Shown here: piece by piece, positions 9,246 through 18,101 of the stretch | How the letters are laid out: each line of letters starts with the position of its first letter | How positions within the stretch are numbered: the stretch's first letter is position 1 | NCBI RefSeq assembly: GCF_003664185.1 | Contig: NZ_RCCS01000011.1 | Coordinates: forward strand, 1 to 64,000 | DNA from: Tenacibaculum discolor | GTDB taxonomy: Bacteria; Bacteroidota; Bacteroidia; Flavobacteriales; Flavobacteriaceae | Direction of reading: 5' to 3' | DNA: 64,000 nt | The notes under the pieces: generated by a model | What the model was told of the DNA's origin: nothing | Seen by the model: the letters and a program-made list of their open reading frames with translations, nothing else | The model's database searches: none | Position numbers and translations under genes: made by a program

Positions 9246-10622
9246 TTAATTCTTTTTGTAAATTTTACTTTTTTTACCGTCTTTATCAATAAAATAGAAA
9301 CCTTCAGGTAGGCTTTTAATAACATCAGTTTCTTCTGTTTTATTGTTGATAGTAGTTTCTTTAACCTTATTTCCGTTTACATCATAAATAGTTAACTGGG
9401 TAGGGGTTTTAGAAGAAGAGGAGTTAACACTAGCATAGACTTGGTTGTTGTCTTCATTAGATTCAGAGGTGTTGTTATCATAGTCAGCTATAGCATGTAA
9501 ATAATAAAAATTGGTGAGATTATTTCCTAAATAAGTATCTGTTATATATGTTTCTGAACACATTTCTCTTGTTTGGTTAGGAGAGATAGTTAAAGATGAA
9601 TTAGGATATGGAAGGTTTGATACAATACTAGCTTTACTTAAGTCGGAATTATTTGTTAAAATTAAAGCTGTATTGTTGATTGTGCCAGTTACAGAACCTG
9701 TGTTTTTAATATTCACACAGAATTTATGGTCTTGATTTTCTCTAAGAGTTAATGAACTATCATCGTCGGTATTTGTGGTTAAACCACCTGCATCAATAGA
9801 TATGCTTACAATTACAAAATCAGGATTACCAATAGGACATCCATTGTTAGAAGAAGGACCTGCTTCGTTAGGGCAGTTGTCTTGCCAGTTTTGTACCCCA
9901 TCACCATCAAAATCTCTAGTATCTTTAGGGACTGTATAGGTAAGTACTTCTGAATTACCAGCATATTCAAATTTCAAATAAAATTTTCTTTCAGGGTCAG
10001 TGTCATAATCAATAAAGCTAGTTCCCCATGGTTCTCTTTTGGTTAAAACGGGGAAGAATTCTTCATCCATTTCCCATACAGTTTTTGTTATCAGATTACT
10101 TTGATTGATACTGTTGTAGTATATAGAGATAGTAATATCATTATTACCATTATTATTTTTACCTCTATAATCACCTTGAATTTCATATTCGTATTCAAAA
10201 GTAGTATTTCTTGAGAAATTTTTATAGTGTGCTTGATTTACTTTAAAACTTTTTATTTGTTTTGGTAAAGGAGTGCTTCTACACGATACTTGAGCTATTG
10301 AATGAGGAAGGCTTAATCTGTAATCTTCATCTGAATGCTCACCAACTCTTGAAGATGTTAAATAATAGTAGTTGAAGCCCTGACCAAAATCTAAAAAGTA
10401 GAACTTGTTAGGTTCTAAAGGTATTGAGTTTTGAATGTTCACATATAACCTACCAATTAAATCTTGAAAATCAAATGTCTCTTCACAAGGAATGTTTTCA
10501 ACCATTTCTTTATTGAAATCTCCTAAAGCTTTAGAGCTTGAATAGAAAACGTGAGAATTATAAGATTGAGAAAAAACTTGTAGTGACAATAAGTATGCTA
10601 AAAGGAATAATTTTTTTTTCAT
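9246..10622 (-). CDS. Secreted protein with TSP3 and CARDB-like regions and a C-terminal sorting-type domain
   Basis: 458 residues with a signal peptide (MKKKLFLLAYLLSLQVFSQS). The N-terminal half (about 20-230) is not recognised. Near 240-262 is one thrombospondin type-3 calcium repeat (DFDGDGVQNWQDNCPNEAG). From about 270 to 395 is a beta-rich CARDB-like domain (FVIVSISIDAGG, TREMCSETYITD, TSESNEDNNQVYASV). The C-terminus (LTIYDVNGNKVKETTI then LPEGFYFIDKDGKKSKIYKKN) resembles a T9SS type A sorting domain. Secretion and surface location are therefore inferred; the function is unknown. It is a single gene bracketed by two almost identical terminators. Confidence 0.8.
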   Translation of the reverse strand: MKKKLFLLAYLLSLQVFSQSYNSHVFYSSSKALGDFNKEMVENIPCEETFDFQDLIGRLYVNIQNSIPLEPNKFYFLDFGQGFNYYYLTSSRVGEHSDEDYRLSLPHSIAQVSCRSTPLPKQIKSFKVNQAHYKNFSRNTTFEYEYEIQGDYRGKNNNGNNDITISIYYNSINQSNLITKTVWEMDEEFFPVLTKREPWGTSFIDYDTDPERKFYLKFEYAGNSEVLTYTVPKDTRDFDGDGVQNWQDNCPNEAGPSSNNGCPIGNPDFVIVSISIDAGGLTTNTDDDSSLTLRENQDHKFCVNIKNTGSVTGTINNTALILTNNSDLSKASIVSNLPYPNSSLTISPNQTREMCSETYITDTYLGNNLTNFYYLHAIADYDNNTSESNEDNNQVYASVNSSSSKTPTQLTIYDVNGNKVKETTINNKTEETDVIKSLPEGFYFIDKDGKKSKIYKKN

Positions 10623-10720
10623 AGTTTTTATATTTTATAAATTAATCACTATAAAAATCAAGATTTTTCTTTGTTTATGAGTTAACTACAGATTACTAAA
10701 AAGTAAATAAACTATAAAAC

Positions 10721-10749
10721 AAAAAACCGAGCAAATTGCTCGGTTTTTG
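10721..10749. terminator. Terminator hairpin (copy 2), downstream of the surface lipoprotein gene
   Basis: AAAAAACCGAGC, AAAT, TGCTCGGTTTTTG: the same hairpin as at 9201-9231 with one loop-proximal change. It terminates the leftward gene 10766-11965. Confidence 0.85.
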
Positions 10750-10765
10750 TTAGGAAATATAAGTT

Positions 10766-11965
10766 TTATTGTCTAGTCCATCCTGCTCCCCAAGTAGCAT
10801 AATCTGTACCAGTTGCAGCATCATTTTCAGTAACGAAATCAGCATCAGTAAAAGCAACACCTGTATCATTTTTTACTTTTACAGTAACATCTTCAAACTT
10901 TACATCAGTAGCTTTTAAGTCACCAGAAGTAACACCATTACCAGTTGGGTTATCAGTAGCATCACCATCTAAATCAAATCCTTCAGCAAAACCGATTAAT
11001 AAAACATTGTTGAAAATACCTTGAGTACCAGCTCTTAAACGGATAGCTTCATTTGCAGTTCCAGAACCTAACCCTTCAATAGTTAAGTTAGTTACTGTTG
11101 GCTTAGAGAAAAACTTAGGGCTAGATAAGTTTCCTATATCAGTATTATAACCATCAGCTTCAATTCCTTTATCATGGTCAGTACCATGCTTTACATAGGC
11201 ATCTGTAATAGTACCAGAGTATCCTTCAGTCCAGTCAATAGAATCGTCTTCAGCATTAACAATAGATACATTATTTACGTTTACAGTTCCTCCAAAGAAT
11301 TCTACACCATCATCCTTTCCTTCAAACATTTGGATGTACTCTACAGTTGTACCATTACCAACTCCGTAGAAAGAAAACCCGTTGTTTTCAGATTGACCAT
11401 CTGCTTTACCTCCAGAGTACTCAACTCTTACATAACGTAAAGTTCCAGAGTTGTCATCAGCTGCATCACCACCGTAAGGTAAACTTGCGATTTCAGAAGT
11501 TGAAGTAGCAGTACCACCAGCTACAGAGTTAATAGGAGCTTTACCTAATAAGATTAATCCTCCCCAGTCACCTGCATTAGGAGTCGTAGCGCTAGAAGTA
11601 AAGATAATTGGTTGGCTAGAAGTTCCTTCTGCTATAATTTTTGCTCCTTGAGAAATAGCTAAATAAACATCTGCACCAGTAGCTGCAGCTTTAATAACTG
11701 TTCCAGCAGGAATTGTTAAAGTAGTACCATCTTCAAATATAGTTGGTCCTGTTATTGTGTATGATTTAGAAGCATCTAATGTTAAATCAGTAGTATAGTT
11801 TCCTTTCAATTCAACAACATTGTCATTGTCTGAATCACCTCCACTATTATTTGTGTTATTTGTAACACTATTGTCATTAATAATAATATCTGCTGTATCA
11901 TCATCCCCACATGAAGCAAATAACGTAGCTGCTAAAGCTAATCCTAATAAAAAATTATTTTTCAT
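10766..11965 (-). CDS. Surface lipoprotein, beta-helix-like, partner of a TonB receptor
   Basis: 399 residues. Signal peptide and lipobox LFASCGDDD (Cys at about 19) predict a lipoprotein, followed by an Asn/Asp-rich flexible stretch. The body (about 50-399) has regular Gly- and Val-rich strand repeats (YTITGPTIFEDGTTLTIPAG, GDWGGLILLGKAPI, RYVRVEYSGGK) suggestive of a right-handed parallel beta-helix. This family is common in Bacteroidota, often next to an outer-membrane receptor, and has no settled function. It follows the 938-residue TonB receptor by 43 bases on the same strand, so the two probably form one transcription unit and work together at the outer membrane. Confidence 0.8.
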   Translation of the reverse strand: MKNNFLLGLALAATLFASCGDDDTADIIINDNSVTNNTNNSGGDSDNDNVVELKGNYTTDLTLDASKSYTITGPTIFEDGTTLTIPAGTVIKAAATGADVYLAISQGAKIIAEGTSSQPIIFTSSATTPNAGDWGGLILLGKAPINSVAGGTATSTSEIASLPYGGDAADDNSGTLRYVRVEYSGGKADGQSENNGFSFYGVGNGTTVEYIQMFEGKDDGVEFFGGTVNVNNVSIVNAEDDSIDWTEGYSGTITDAYVKHGTDHDKGIEADGYNTDIGNLSSPKFFSKPTVTNLTIEGLGSGTANEAIRLRAGTQGIFNNVLLIGFAEGFDLDGDATDNPTGNGVTSGDLKATDVKFEDVTVKVKNDTGVAFTDADFVTENDAATGTDYATWGAGWTRQ

Positions 11966-12008
11966 TGTTTTAAAGTTTAATTGTATTCTTTTATTGAGTT
12001 TATTTTTG

Positions 12009-14825
12009 TTAAAATTTGTATTTAAGTCCTAAGCTTATATTTGTTCCTCTTTTGTATTCAGATAGAGTTACATCTCCAATTGAAGTATTTTCTCTAACTC
12101 TTTTTATAGATGGATCTAGTAAGTTTTTAGCCTTTAAGTCAACTTCCCAGTTTTCACCGAATTTGTTTTTCCAAACAAAATCCACAGTTGGTACCCCTTT
12201 TTCAATAATATTTCCTAATTCCCCAGCACCTAAAGCATGAATTCTATCTGAGAAGTAAGAAAACACTAATGATGTAATAGGTTTGTAGTTTTTAAATTGA
12301 GTTGGAGTGTAGTTTAAGTTAGCATTAACTAGGAAAGGAGAGGCTCCTTGTAATTCATCACTATCTCTGTTAAATGTTGTAGCGTATCCTGATACTCCTT
12401 TGATTTCTTTTTTTAAGTCCTGATCAGTATGCATATAAGTAAAGTTAACACCTGCAGACATTACCGTATCATCATCTTCGTCTTTAACTAAGTTTTTACG
12501 CATTTCAATTTCAATACCCGCTACTGTTGCTTTATCTCCTGTTCTGAAATAACGCTGGTTACCTGCAGCACTATTTGCAATTACTAAATTTACTGGGTCA
12601 TTGATTTGTTTACCGAAAGCTCCGATGGATAATAATTCATCTCTTGAAATAAACCATTCGTATTTTAAATCTAAGTTGAAGATTTTAGAGAAAGAAGGAT
12701 TGTCTAATAAATCTGGGTTACCTCCAATTCTTTGCCCGATTCCTTCATAAATAAATGGAGCAACTTCTTTAAATTCTGGTACAGATACAGTTTGGCTAAA
12801 GTTAAAACGTAAGTTTTGATCTTCATTTACAGCATACTTTACGTTTAAACTAGGTAAGAAAAATGTTTCTGATGCATTTCTAAAACCAGGATCATTAGGG
12901 TTAATATTAATTACATCATAAGTAACTTCTTGATTGAATGATTCCACTCTAATACCAGGAACGAATACCCACTTTTCACCAGCTTTAATTTCTCCTGAAA
13001 CATATCCTGCGTGTATTTTTAATACACCATTGTACGTGTTTTCGTATAAGCCTGGTAAACTAGCAATGTTGCTATTTTCAAAACCTGGTAACTTTCTGAA
13101 AACATCTAGTTTAAATATTTTTCCTGTTTGGTTTTTAAATATTTGAGCATTGTTGATGTTAAAAATACTGTTGAAATTATTTACATCAGAAACTTCAAAT
13201 TTTGAATCTAGGATATCATAACCATATCTGATGTTGTTAAAATCTCTTTTTTTGATTCTTCCATTATAACCAAAATTAAAAGTTAAGTTGTCAGTGGCTT
13301 GGTAAGCTAAGTTGATTCGACTGTTTAACTCTTCATCAATAATTTTTTGGAAGTAACGTTGGTTGTCAAATGAGTTGTTTGTGTAAAATACAGCATTTGT
13401 ATTTGGGTCGTTATCTAAAGTGTTATGGAAGTTTTCTAAGCTAATTCTCTTTCTGTCTGGTTCATGGGCAAATACATTGTTGTAGCCAATACCCCAGCTT
13501 ACTTTAAGTTTGTTATCTTCAAATTTATGTTCTCCAGTTAATTGGTTAACAAATACTAGATCTTGATTGTACTGAACATTCATTTGATAAAAACCTTCAT
13601 CAGTATTATTTAGGGCATCTCTGTTTTTACCTAACCCTTTAAAACCATAGTAACCTACTTCGTCACCTGAGTTATTTAAAAATAAAGATGTAAACTTAAT
13701 TTTATTGTTGTCATCAATTCTATATAGAGCACTTAACATTGCCGTTGTTGAAGTAGAATACTCGTATTCTTTAGCGTTAGGGTATTCTTTTTTAAATACA
13801 TTAGAAAAGTCTACGATAGGCCCTTCTCTGTATTCAAAATCTCTACTGAATGAGGCTGTTCCAAAAAGACTTAATCTGCTACCGTTTTTAAAATCGAATG
13901 ACTTACCAGCGTTTAAACCAATAGAGTTGTTAATTGGGCTTCCTGCATTTACAGGGTCAACTCCGTGAGAAAGAACTACTGCAAAAGGATTGTGCTTGAA
14001 ACGATTGTAATAACCGAAATTACCAGTTCCTTCACTTTTTCTGAAGTCTTCTCCCATAGCTCTAGAATTAACACCAGAACCTATATTTACTTCTACAAAA
14101 CCATTTCCTCTATATTCTTTAGATGAGATGTCAATATTACCAGCAGCAAAATCTCCGTAAAAGTTTGATGAGTATGCTTTGCTTATTGATACGTTTTGAA
14201 TAATGTCAGATGGAAATAAGTTTAGGTCTATGTTTTTCTTGGCAATATCATTAGAAGGTAATGAAAGACCGTTCATTGTTGTGTTTAAATACCTATCTCC
14301 TAAACCACGTACATATACATTACTAGAACCTTCTTGTTTAGAAACACCAGATATTTTTGAAACAGCACCTGCAGCATCAGAGATACCTTTTGAAGAAAGC
14401 TCTTCTGCTCCTATACTTTCTTTGATAACTGTTGCCTTCTTTTGTTCTAATAATAAAGCGCTTGCTTTATCCTTACTGGTAGAAGCTTTAATTTCAACTT
14501 CATCTAACGCAACCCCTTCATTTGCGCCTAACTCTTGATTAACTGTTGTTGTTTCGTTTGCTTTTACTAATATTGATTTTTCAACTGTTTGATAACCAAC
14601 AAAACTAAAAACAATAGTTTGATTTCCTGTAGGCACACTAAGCGTGTACTTACCGTCCATATCGGTTGTCCCCCCGATTGAAGTTCCTTTAATAAAGACA
14701 TTAGCAAAAGGTAATGCCTCACCATTCATCTCTTTATCTGTTACAGTACCTGTTACAGTACCTTTACTTTGCGAAAAAGCAAAGTTGCAAAGGCTTAAAA
14801 GAGTAATAATAATTATTTTTTTCAT
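12009..14825 (-). CDS. TonB-dependent receptor with CarboxypepD_reg-like domain
   Basis: 938 residues. Signal peptide (MKKIIIITLLSLCNFAFSQS), then a CarboxypepD_reg-like domain (about 22-105, with ALPFANVFIKGTSIGGTTD), a plug domain (about 130-240, with VYVRGLGDRYLNTTMNGLSL and FAAGNIDISSKEY) and a large 22-stranded-type barrel ending in the aromatic residue of SLGLKYKF. It should import a bulky substrate across the outer membrane using TonB energy. The plug phrase RGLGDRY is seen in a TonB receptor group that is not SusC-like, and no SusD partner is present. The next gene on the strand is a surface lipoprotein, a likely accessory. The substrate is unknown. Confidence 0.93.
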   Translation of the reverse strand: MKKIIIITLLSLCNFAFSQSKGTVTGTVTDKEMNGEALPFANVFIKGTSIGGTTDMDGKYTLSVPTGNQTIVFSFVGYQTVEKSILVKANETTTVNQELGANEGVALDEVEIKASTSKDKASALLLEQKKATVIKESIGAEELSSKGISDAAGAVSKISGVSKQEGSSNVYVRGLGDRYLNTTMNGLSLPSNDIAKKNIDLNLFPSDIIQNVSISKAYSSNFYGDFAAGNIDISSKEYRGNGFVEVNIGSGVNSRAMGEDFRKSEGTGNFGYYNRFKHNPFAVVLSHGVDPVNAGSPINNSIGLNAGKSFDFKNGSRLSLFGTASFSRDFEYREGPIVDFSNVFKKEYPNAKEYEYSTSTTAMLSALYRIDDNNKIKFTSLFLNNSGDEVGYYGFKGLGKNRDALNNTDEGFYQMNVQYNQDLVFVNQLTGEHKFEDNKLKVSWGIGYNNVFAHEPDRKRISLENFHNTLDNDPNTNAVFYTNNSFDNQRYFQKIIDEELNSRINLAYQATDNLTFNFGYNGRIKKRDFNNIRYGYDILDSKFEVSDVNNFNSIFNINNAQIFKNQTGKIFKLDVFRKLPGFENSNIASLPGLYENTYNGVLKIHAGYVSGEIKAGEKWVFVPGIRVESFNQEVTYDVININPNDPGFRNASETFFLPSLNVKYAVNEDQNLRFNFSQTVSVPEFKEVAPFIYEGIGQRIGGNPDLLDNPSFSKIFNLDLKYEWFISRDELLSIGAFGKQINDPVNLVIANSAAGNQRYFRTGDKATVAGIEIEMRKNLVKDEDDDTVMSAGVNFTYMHTDQDLKKEIKGVSGYATTFNRDSDELQGASPFLVNANLNYTPTQFKNYKPITSLVFSYFSDRIHALGAGELGNIIEKGVPTVDFVWKNKFGENWEVDLKAKNLLDPSIKRVRENTSIGDVTLSEYKRGTNISLGLKYKF

Positions 14826-14895
14826 TCTAACTAACTTGTGTTCTTAAATACCCTGCAAAAGTGATGTGGTATTGTAAACCTAATGTTAGTTAGAA
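14825..14895. repeat. Perfect 11-bp inverted repeat flanking the promoter region of the TonB receptor gene
   Basis: TTCTAACTAAC at 14825-14835 and its exact complement GTTAGTTAGAA at 14885-14895 are 49 bases apart. The left arm touches the start codon of the 938-residue receptor; between the arms, on the minus strand, is CACTTTTG, close to the -7 consensus. This may be a pair of operator sites. Confidence 0.5.
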
Positions 14896-14959
14896 ATTAC
14901 TATTGTATTATTAGAATGTATCTTAAATGTTAACGAGAACGCATTATGTTATCTTAATA

Positions 14960-17290
14960 TTAATTACTAGATATTTTTATGCCAAAAACAAAGGTTCTTG
15001 GTGTAGCAGGACCATAAATGAAATTACTATCACGCTCTTTACCTATATCAAATTTTGATTGATATTCATCAAAAATATTTTTAATTCCGGCAGTAAATTC
15101 TAAGTCAGTTTTCAGTTTTTCTATATTAAGCGTATAGCTGCTGTTAATGCCTAAATTAAAAAAAGAAGGAGAGTTAAAGTACTCGTCTGCGGTTAGGTTT
15201 TGAGGAGAAGCTAAGTGTAGTACTTCCATACTGCCTGTATACACCAAATTTAAAGCTGTCTTAAATTTTTGGTTTGGTGTATAGGTTGCTGTAGCATATC
15301 CATAGGTGTTAGGAGTGCGTAAAAACTCTTTTTTTAAAGGAAGTTCGTCAGAATTGTTAACGGCTGAATTGTACTTACTAGACTGATAGGTGAAACCTGC
15401 ATCTAATTGTAAAATTCCATCATAGTTTAAGCGTGTTTCTAAAGTAATTCCTTTAACTACTGCACCATCACCATTTCTTTTTTCAAAAACTTCACCAAAT
15501 TCATCTTCTCCAATAGATTCTAAATAAAAAGCATTTTTTAAGTTAGTATAAAAACTTTCAAAAGTGAATCCGTAAATATAATGTTCAGTAGGTTTATCGT
15601 AATTAAAGGATAAAGTATAACTATTAGAACGTTCTCTTTTTAAGTCGTCAGATAATAGTACCCGTGAAACTCCACCTCCAGCAAAAGCAATATGTAAATC
15701 AGTGTCAAAAGCTTGTGGAGCTCTAAATCCGGTTCCCCATGTTCCTCTAACTTGAGTGTTTTCAAAGGGTTTGAATAACAAAGATACTCTTGGGCTGGCA
15801 ACATTATTTACAATAGTCTTTTTAGTTCCGTCTTGCTTTAAAGCATTTAATTTATGATTGTCGTAACGAATACCTGTTAGTAAATTTAATTGTTTATTTA
15901 CTTCCCAATCACTTTGAAAAAAGAACCCAAAGTTCTGAGTTAATTGATCCACTTTATATTCGTATGCTTCAATAATATCAAAAACATCATCTTGTACAAA
16001 TTCACCACCTAAAGTTAGCACGTTGTTTCCTCCTAAAAACTTCTCTAATTGATGATTGAATTGTAAGCCTCCTTGAAAAGTAGTTGTTACTGAGTTACCG
16101 TAAGGAGGTTTAGCCAGGTGCTTAGTATCTTCATCAGTACCAACGTCTGGTCGAATTCCAGTATAGTGTTCTCTATCGGTATATTGTGTAGCAAAATAAG
16201 TAATGATTGAACTTTTATCATCATTAAAATTGATTTGGTAATCAACGTTTCCTACATATACATCGTGTACACGTTCTTCCGATTGCATTGCAAAATGAGG
16301 AGCTTTATCAACCATTTCTCCACCATAACGGTACTCATTCATTTTACTAAAATTCACTTCTATTTTTTGATTATCTGTCGGAAGGAAAAATAAGTTAGTT
16401 CCAAATGAATTATTCTTTAATTCAGGTAATTCGGAAAAGTTATCACCGTTAGCATCGTACAATTCTCTTTTTCTATTATTAATAAAAAATGAAGCACCAG
16501 CATTCCTGTCTTCATTTACTATGGTAGCATTTCCAGCAATTATGTGATCTGAGGCTCCTTTAATGTTTTGATAGGTGTAACCTATGCTGTAATTATTTTT
16601 TTTCGGAATTTTCGTAATAACATTTACTGTACCACCAATAGCGCTCGAGCCATATAAGGCAGACCCACCACCACGAACAACTTCTATTCGTTCAATCATA
16701 TTAGTAGGAACTTGTTCTAAACCATATAATCCAGTTAGTGGACTGAAGATAGGACGACCGTTAATTAAAATTTGAGAATATCCACCAGCTAAACCATTCA
16801 TACGAAGTTGCGTATAGTTACAAGTCTGACAGTCGGTTTCTACACGTAAACCAGTTTGAAACTTTAAACCTTCTGATAAATTACATGCTTGTACATCTGC
16901 CAGAGTTTGACTGTTGATTACATTAACTATAACTGGGCTATTAGTTCTGCGTTTATCGGTACGAGTCCCGGTAACAGTAACTTGATCTAAAATTTCTGCA
17001 GTTTCAGTTAATGTGAAATTGACTATTTTTTCTTGAGAAGAGTGTAGGATAACAGTTTTTCTTTCTGATATAAAACCAATCATTGAAGCAACTAAAATGA
17101 ATTTATTTTTCGTTGTTTCTAATATATAGTTCCCAGACTCATCTGTGGTGGTCCCAATATCTGTTCCTTTTATAAATACATTAACAAAGGGAATTGTTTC
17201 TCCTGAAGAAGAAGTAACTTTTCCCTTAATTACTTGTCCATTTACAATACTTGATAATAATATAATAGCTAAGGCAATATGATTTCTCAT
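14960..17290 (-). CDS. TonB-dependent receptor, probable metal or siderophore uptake
   Basis: 776 residues. Signal peptide (about 1-18), CarboxypepD_reg-like domain (about 19-105, IPFVNVFIKGTDIGTTTDESG), plug domain (about 115-225, ending ERIEVVRGGGSALYGSSAIGG, the classic ferric-siderophore-receptor plug phrase) and barrel to the end. In the plug is a CQTC pair (TDCQTCNYTQLRMNGLAGGY). It is divergent from a DtxR/MntR-like regulator and ZIP transporter gene with a strong palindrome in the shared 132-base region, so metal-dependent regulation and a role in metal or metal-chelate import are inferred. Which metal cannot be told. Confidence 0.92.
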   Translation of the reverse strand: MRNHIALAIILLSSIVNGQVIKGKVTSSSGETIPFVNVFIKGTDIGTTTDESGNYILETTKNKFILVASMIGFISERKTVILHSSQEKIVNFTLTETAEILDQVTVTGTRTDKRRTNSPVIVNVINSQTLADVQACNLSEGLKFQTGLRVETDCQTCNYTQLRMNGLAGGYSQILINGRPIFSPLTGLYGLEQVPTNMIERIEVVRGGGSALYGSSAIGGTVNVITKIPKKNNYSIGYTYQNIKGASDHIIAGNATIVNEDRNAGASFFINNRKRELYDANGDNFSELPELKNNSFGTNLFFLPTDNQKIEVNFSKMNEYRYGGEMVDKAPHFAMQSEERVHDVYVGNVDYQINFNDDKSSIITYFATQYTDREHYTGIRPDVGTDEDTKHLAKPPYGNSVTTTFQGGLQFNHQLEKFLGGNNVLTLGGEFVQDDVFDIIEAYEYKVDQLTQNFGFFFQSDWEVNKQLNLLTGIRYDNHKLNALKQDGTKKTIVNNVASPRVSLLFKPFENTQVRGTWGTGFRAPQAFDTDLHIAFAGGGVSRVLLSDDLKRERSNSYTLSFNYDKPTEHYIYGFTFESFYTNLKNAFYLESIGEDEFGEVFEKRNGDGAVVKGITLETRLNYDGILQLDAGFTYQSSKYNSAVNNSDELPLKKEFLRTPNTYGYATATYTPNQKFKTALNLVYTGSMEVLHLASPQNLTADEYFNSPSFFNLGINSSYTLNIEKLKTDLEFTAGIKNIFDEYQSKFDIGKERDSNFIYGPATPRTFVFGIKISSN

Positions 17291-17337
17291 GTTGAAAATA
17301 GTTTCCTGCTGAACAGTTTTTGAATTAAAAATTTATG

Positions 17338-17345
17338 CAAATATA
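17338..17345 (-). promoter_or_regulatory. -7 element of the TonB receptor promoter
   Basis: On the minus strand this reads TATATTTG, an exact TAnnTTTG. The palindrome at 17351-17372 lies 5 bases upstream, covering the space where the spacer and -33 element would be. Confidence 0.6.
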
Positions 17346-17350
17346 AATTA

Positions 17351-17372
17351 ATTTTTAGCCAAGACTAAAAAT
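17351..17372. promoter_or_regulatory. Probable DtxR/MntR-type operator palindrome
   Basis: ATTTTTAG, CCAAGA, CTAAAAAT: perfect 8-bp arms with a 6-base centre. The TTTAG-N6-CTAAA form resembles the boxes bound by DtxR/MntR/SirR regulators. It lies between two divergent -7 elements, just upstream of the DtxR-like gene, so it could control both directions. Confidence 0.65.
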
Positions 17373-17395
17373 ATGTTTAATTAAATCAAAAACTA

Positions 17396-17403
17396 TATAT
17401 TTG
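17396..17403 (+). promoter_or_regulatory. -7 element of the DtxR-like gene promoter
   Basis: TATATTTG, an exact TAnnTTTG, 20 bases before the ATG at 17423, which leaves only a short leader. The palindrome overlaps the position of the -33 element. Confidence 0.6.
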
Positions 17404-17422
17404 TATATCTAAAAAAATCATA

Positions 17423-18082
17423 ATGTTTAGTCAATCTGAAGAAAACTACATAAAAACAATGTATCATTTAGCAGCTGATTATAAAAAAGGTATCAGTACA
17501 AATGCAATAGCAAAAAAATTAGATACTAAAGCTTCTTCAGTTACTGATATGGTTAAAAAGCTATCAGAAAAAAACGTAGTGAGTTATAAAAAGTACCAAG
17601 GAGTAACATTAACTGATTTTGGAAAAAAAATAGCAGCAAATATTGTTCGTAAGCATAGATTATGGGAAGTTTTTTTAGTAGATAAATTAAACTTTTCTTG
17701 GGATGAAGTGCATGAAGTAGCGGAACAATTAGAGCATATAAAATCTCCAAAATTAATTAATGAGCTGGATGCTTTTTTAGATTATCCAAAAAGAGATCCA
17801 CATGGAGATCCTATTCCAGATAAAGAAGGAAACCTGCAAATAATAGAAAAAAGCTTGTTGTCTACTTTAAAGAAAAATGAAATAGGAGTTTGTGTTGGTG
17901 TTGATGATAGCTCTTCAGAATTTCTACGTTTTTTAGATAAACAAGAAATCGCCTTAGGAAAACAAATAAAAGTAGTGGAAAAAGAACCTTTTGATGGTTC
18001 TTTAGTTATAGAGATGGATGGTAAAACACTTTCCGTATCTAACAAAATAGCAAGTAACTTATATATTCAAAAATCACGTTAA
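17423..18082 (+). CDS. DtxR/MntR-family metal-dependent transcriptional regulator
   Basis: 219 residues. N-terminal winged helix-turn-helix (about 5-65: SEENYIKTMYHLA, ISTNAIAKKLDTKASSVTDMVKKL), dimerisation and metal-binding domain (about 70-140), then a FeoA/SH3-like domain (about 150-215). Metal-ligand positions of the family appear present: the His of RKHRLWE and the EQLEH cluster, equivalent to the E-x2-E-H of MntR. It probably senses Mn or Fe. It is followed after 19 bases by a ZIP transporter and is divergent from a TonB receptor; the palindrome upstream suggests autoregulation. Confidence 0.92.
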   Translation: MFSQSEENYIKTMYHLAADYKKGISTNAIAKKLDTKASSVTDMVKKLSEKNVVSYKKYQGVTLTDFGKKIAANIVRKHRLWEVFLVDKLNFSWDEVHEVAEQLEHIKSPKLINELDAFLDYPKRDPHGDPIPDKEGNLQIIEKSLLSTLKKNEIGVCVGVDDSSSEFLRFLDKQEIALGKQIKVVEKEPFDGSLVIEMDGKTLSVSNKIASNLYIQKSR

Positions 18083-18101
18083 AGAAACAATATTTTTATA
18101 A

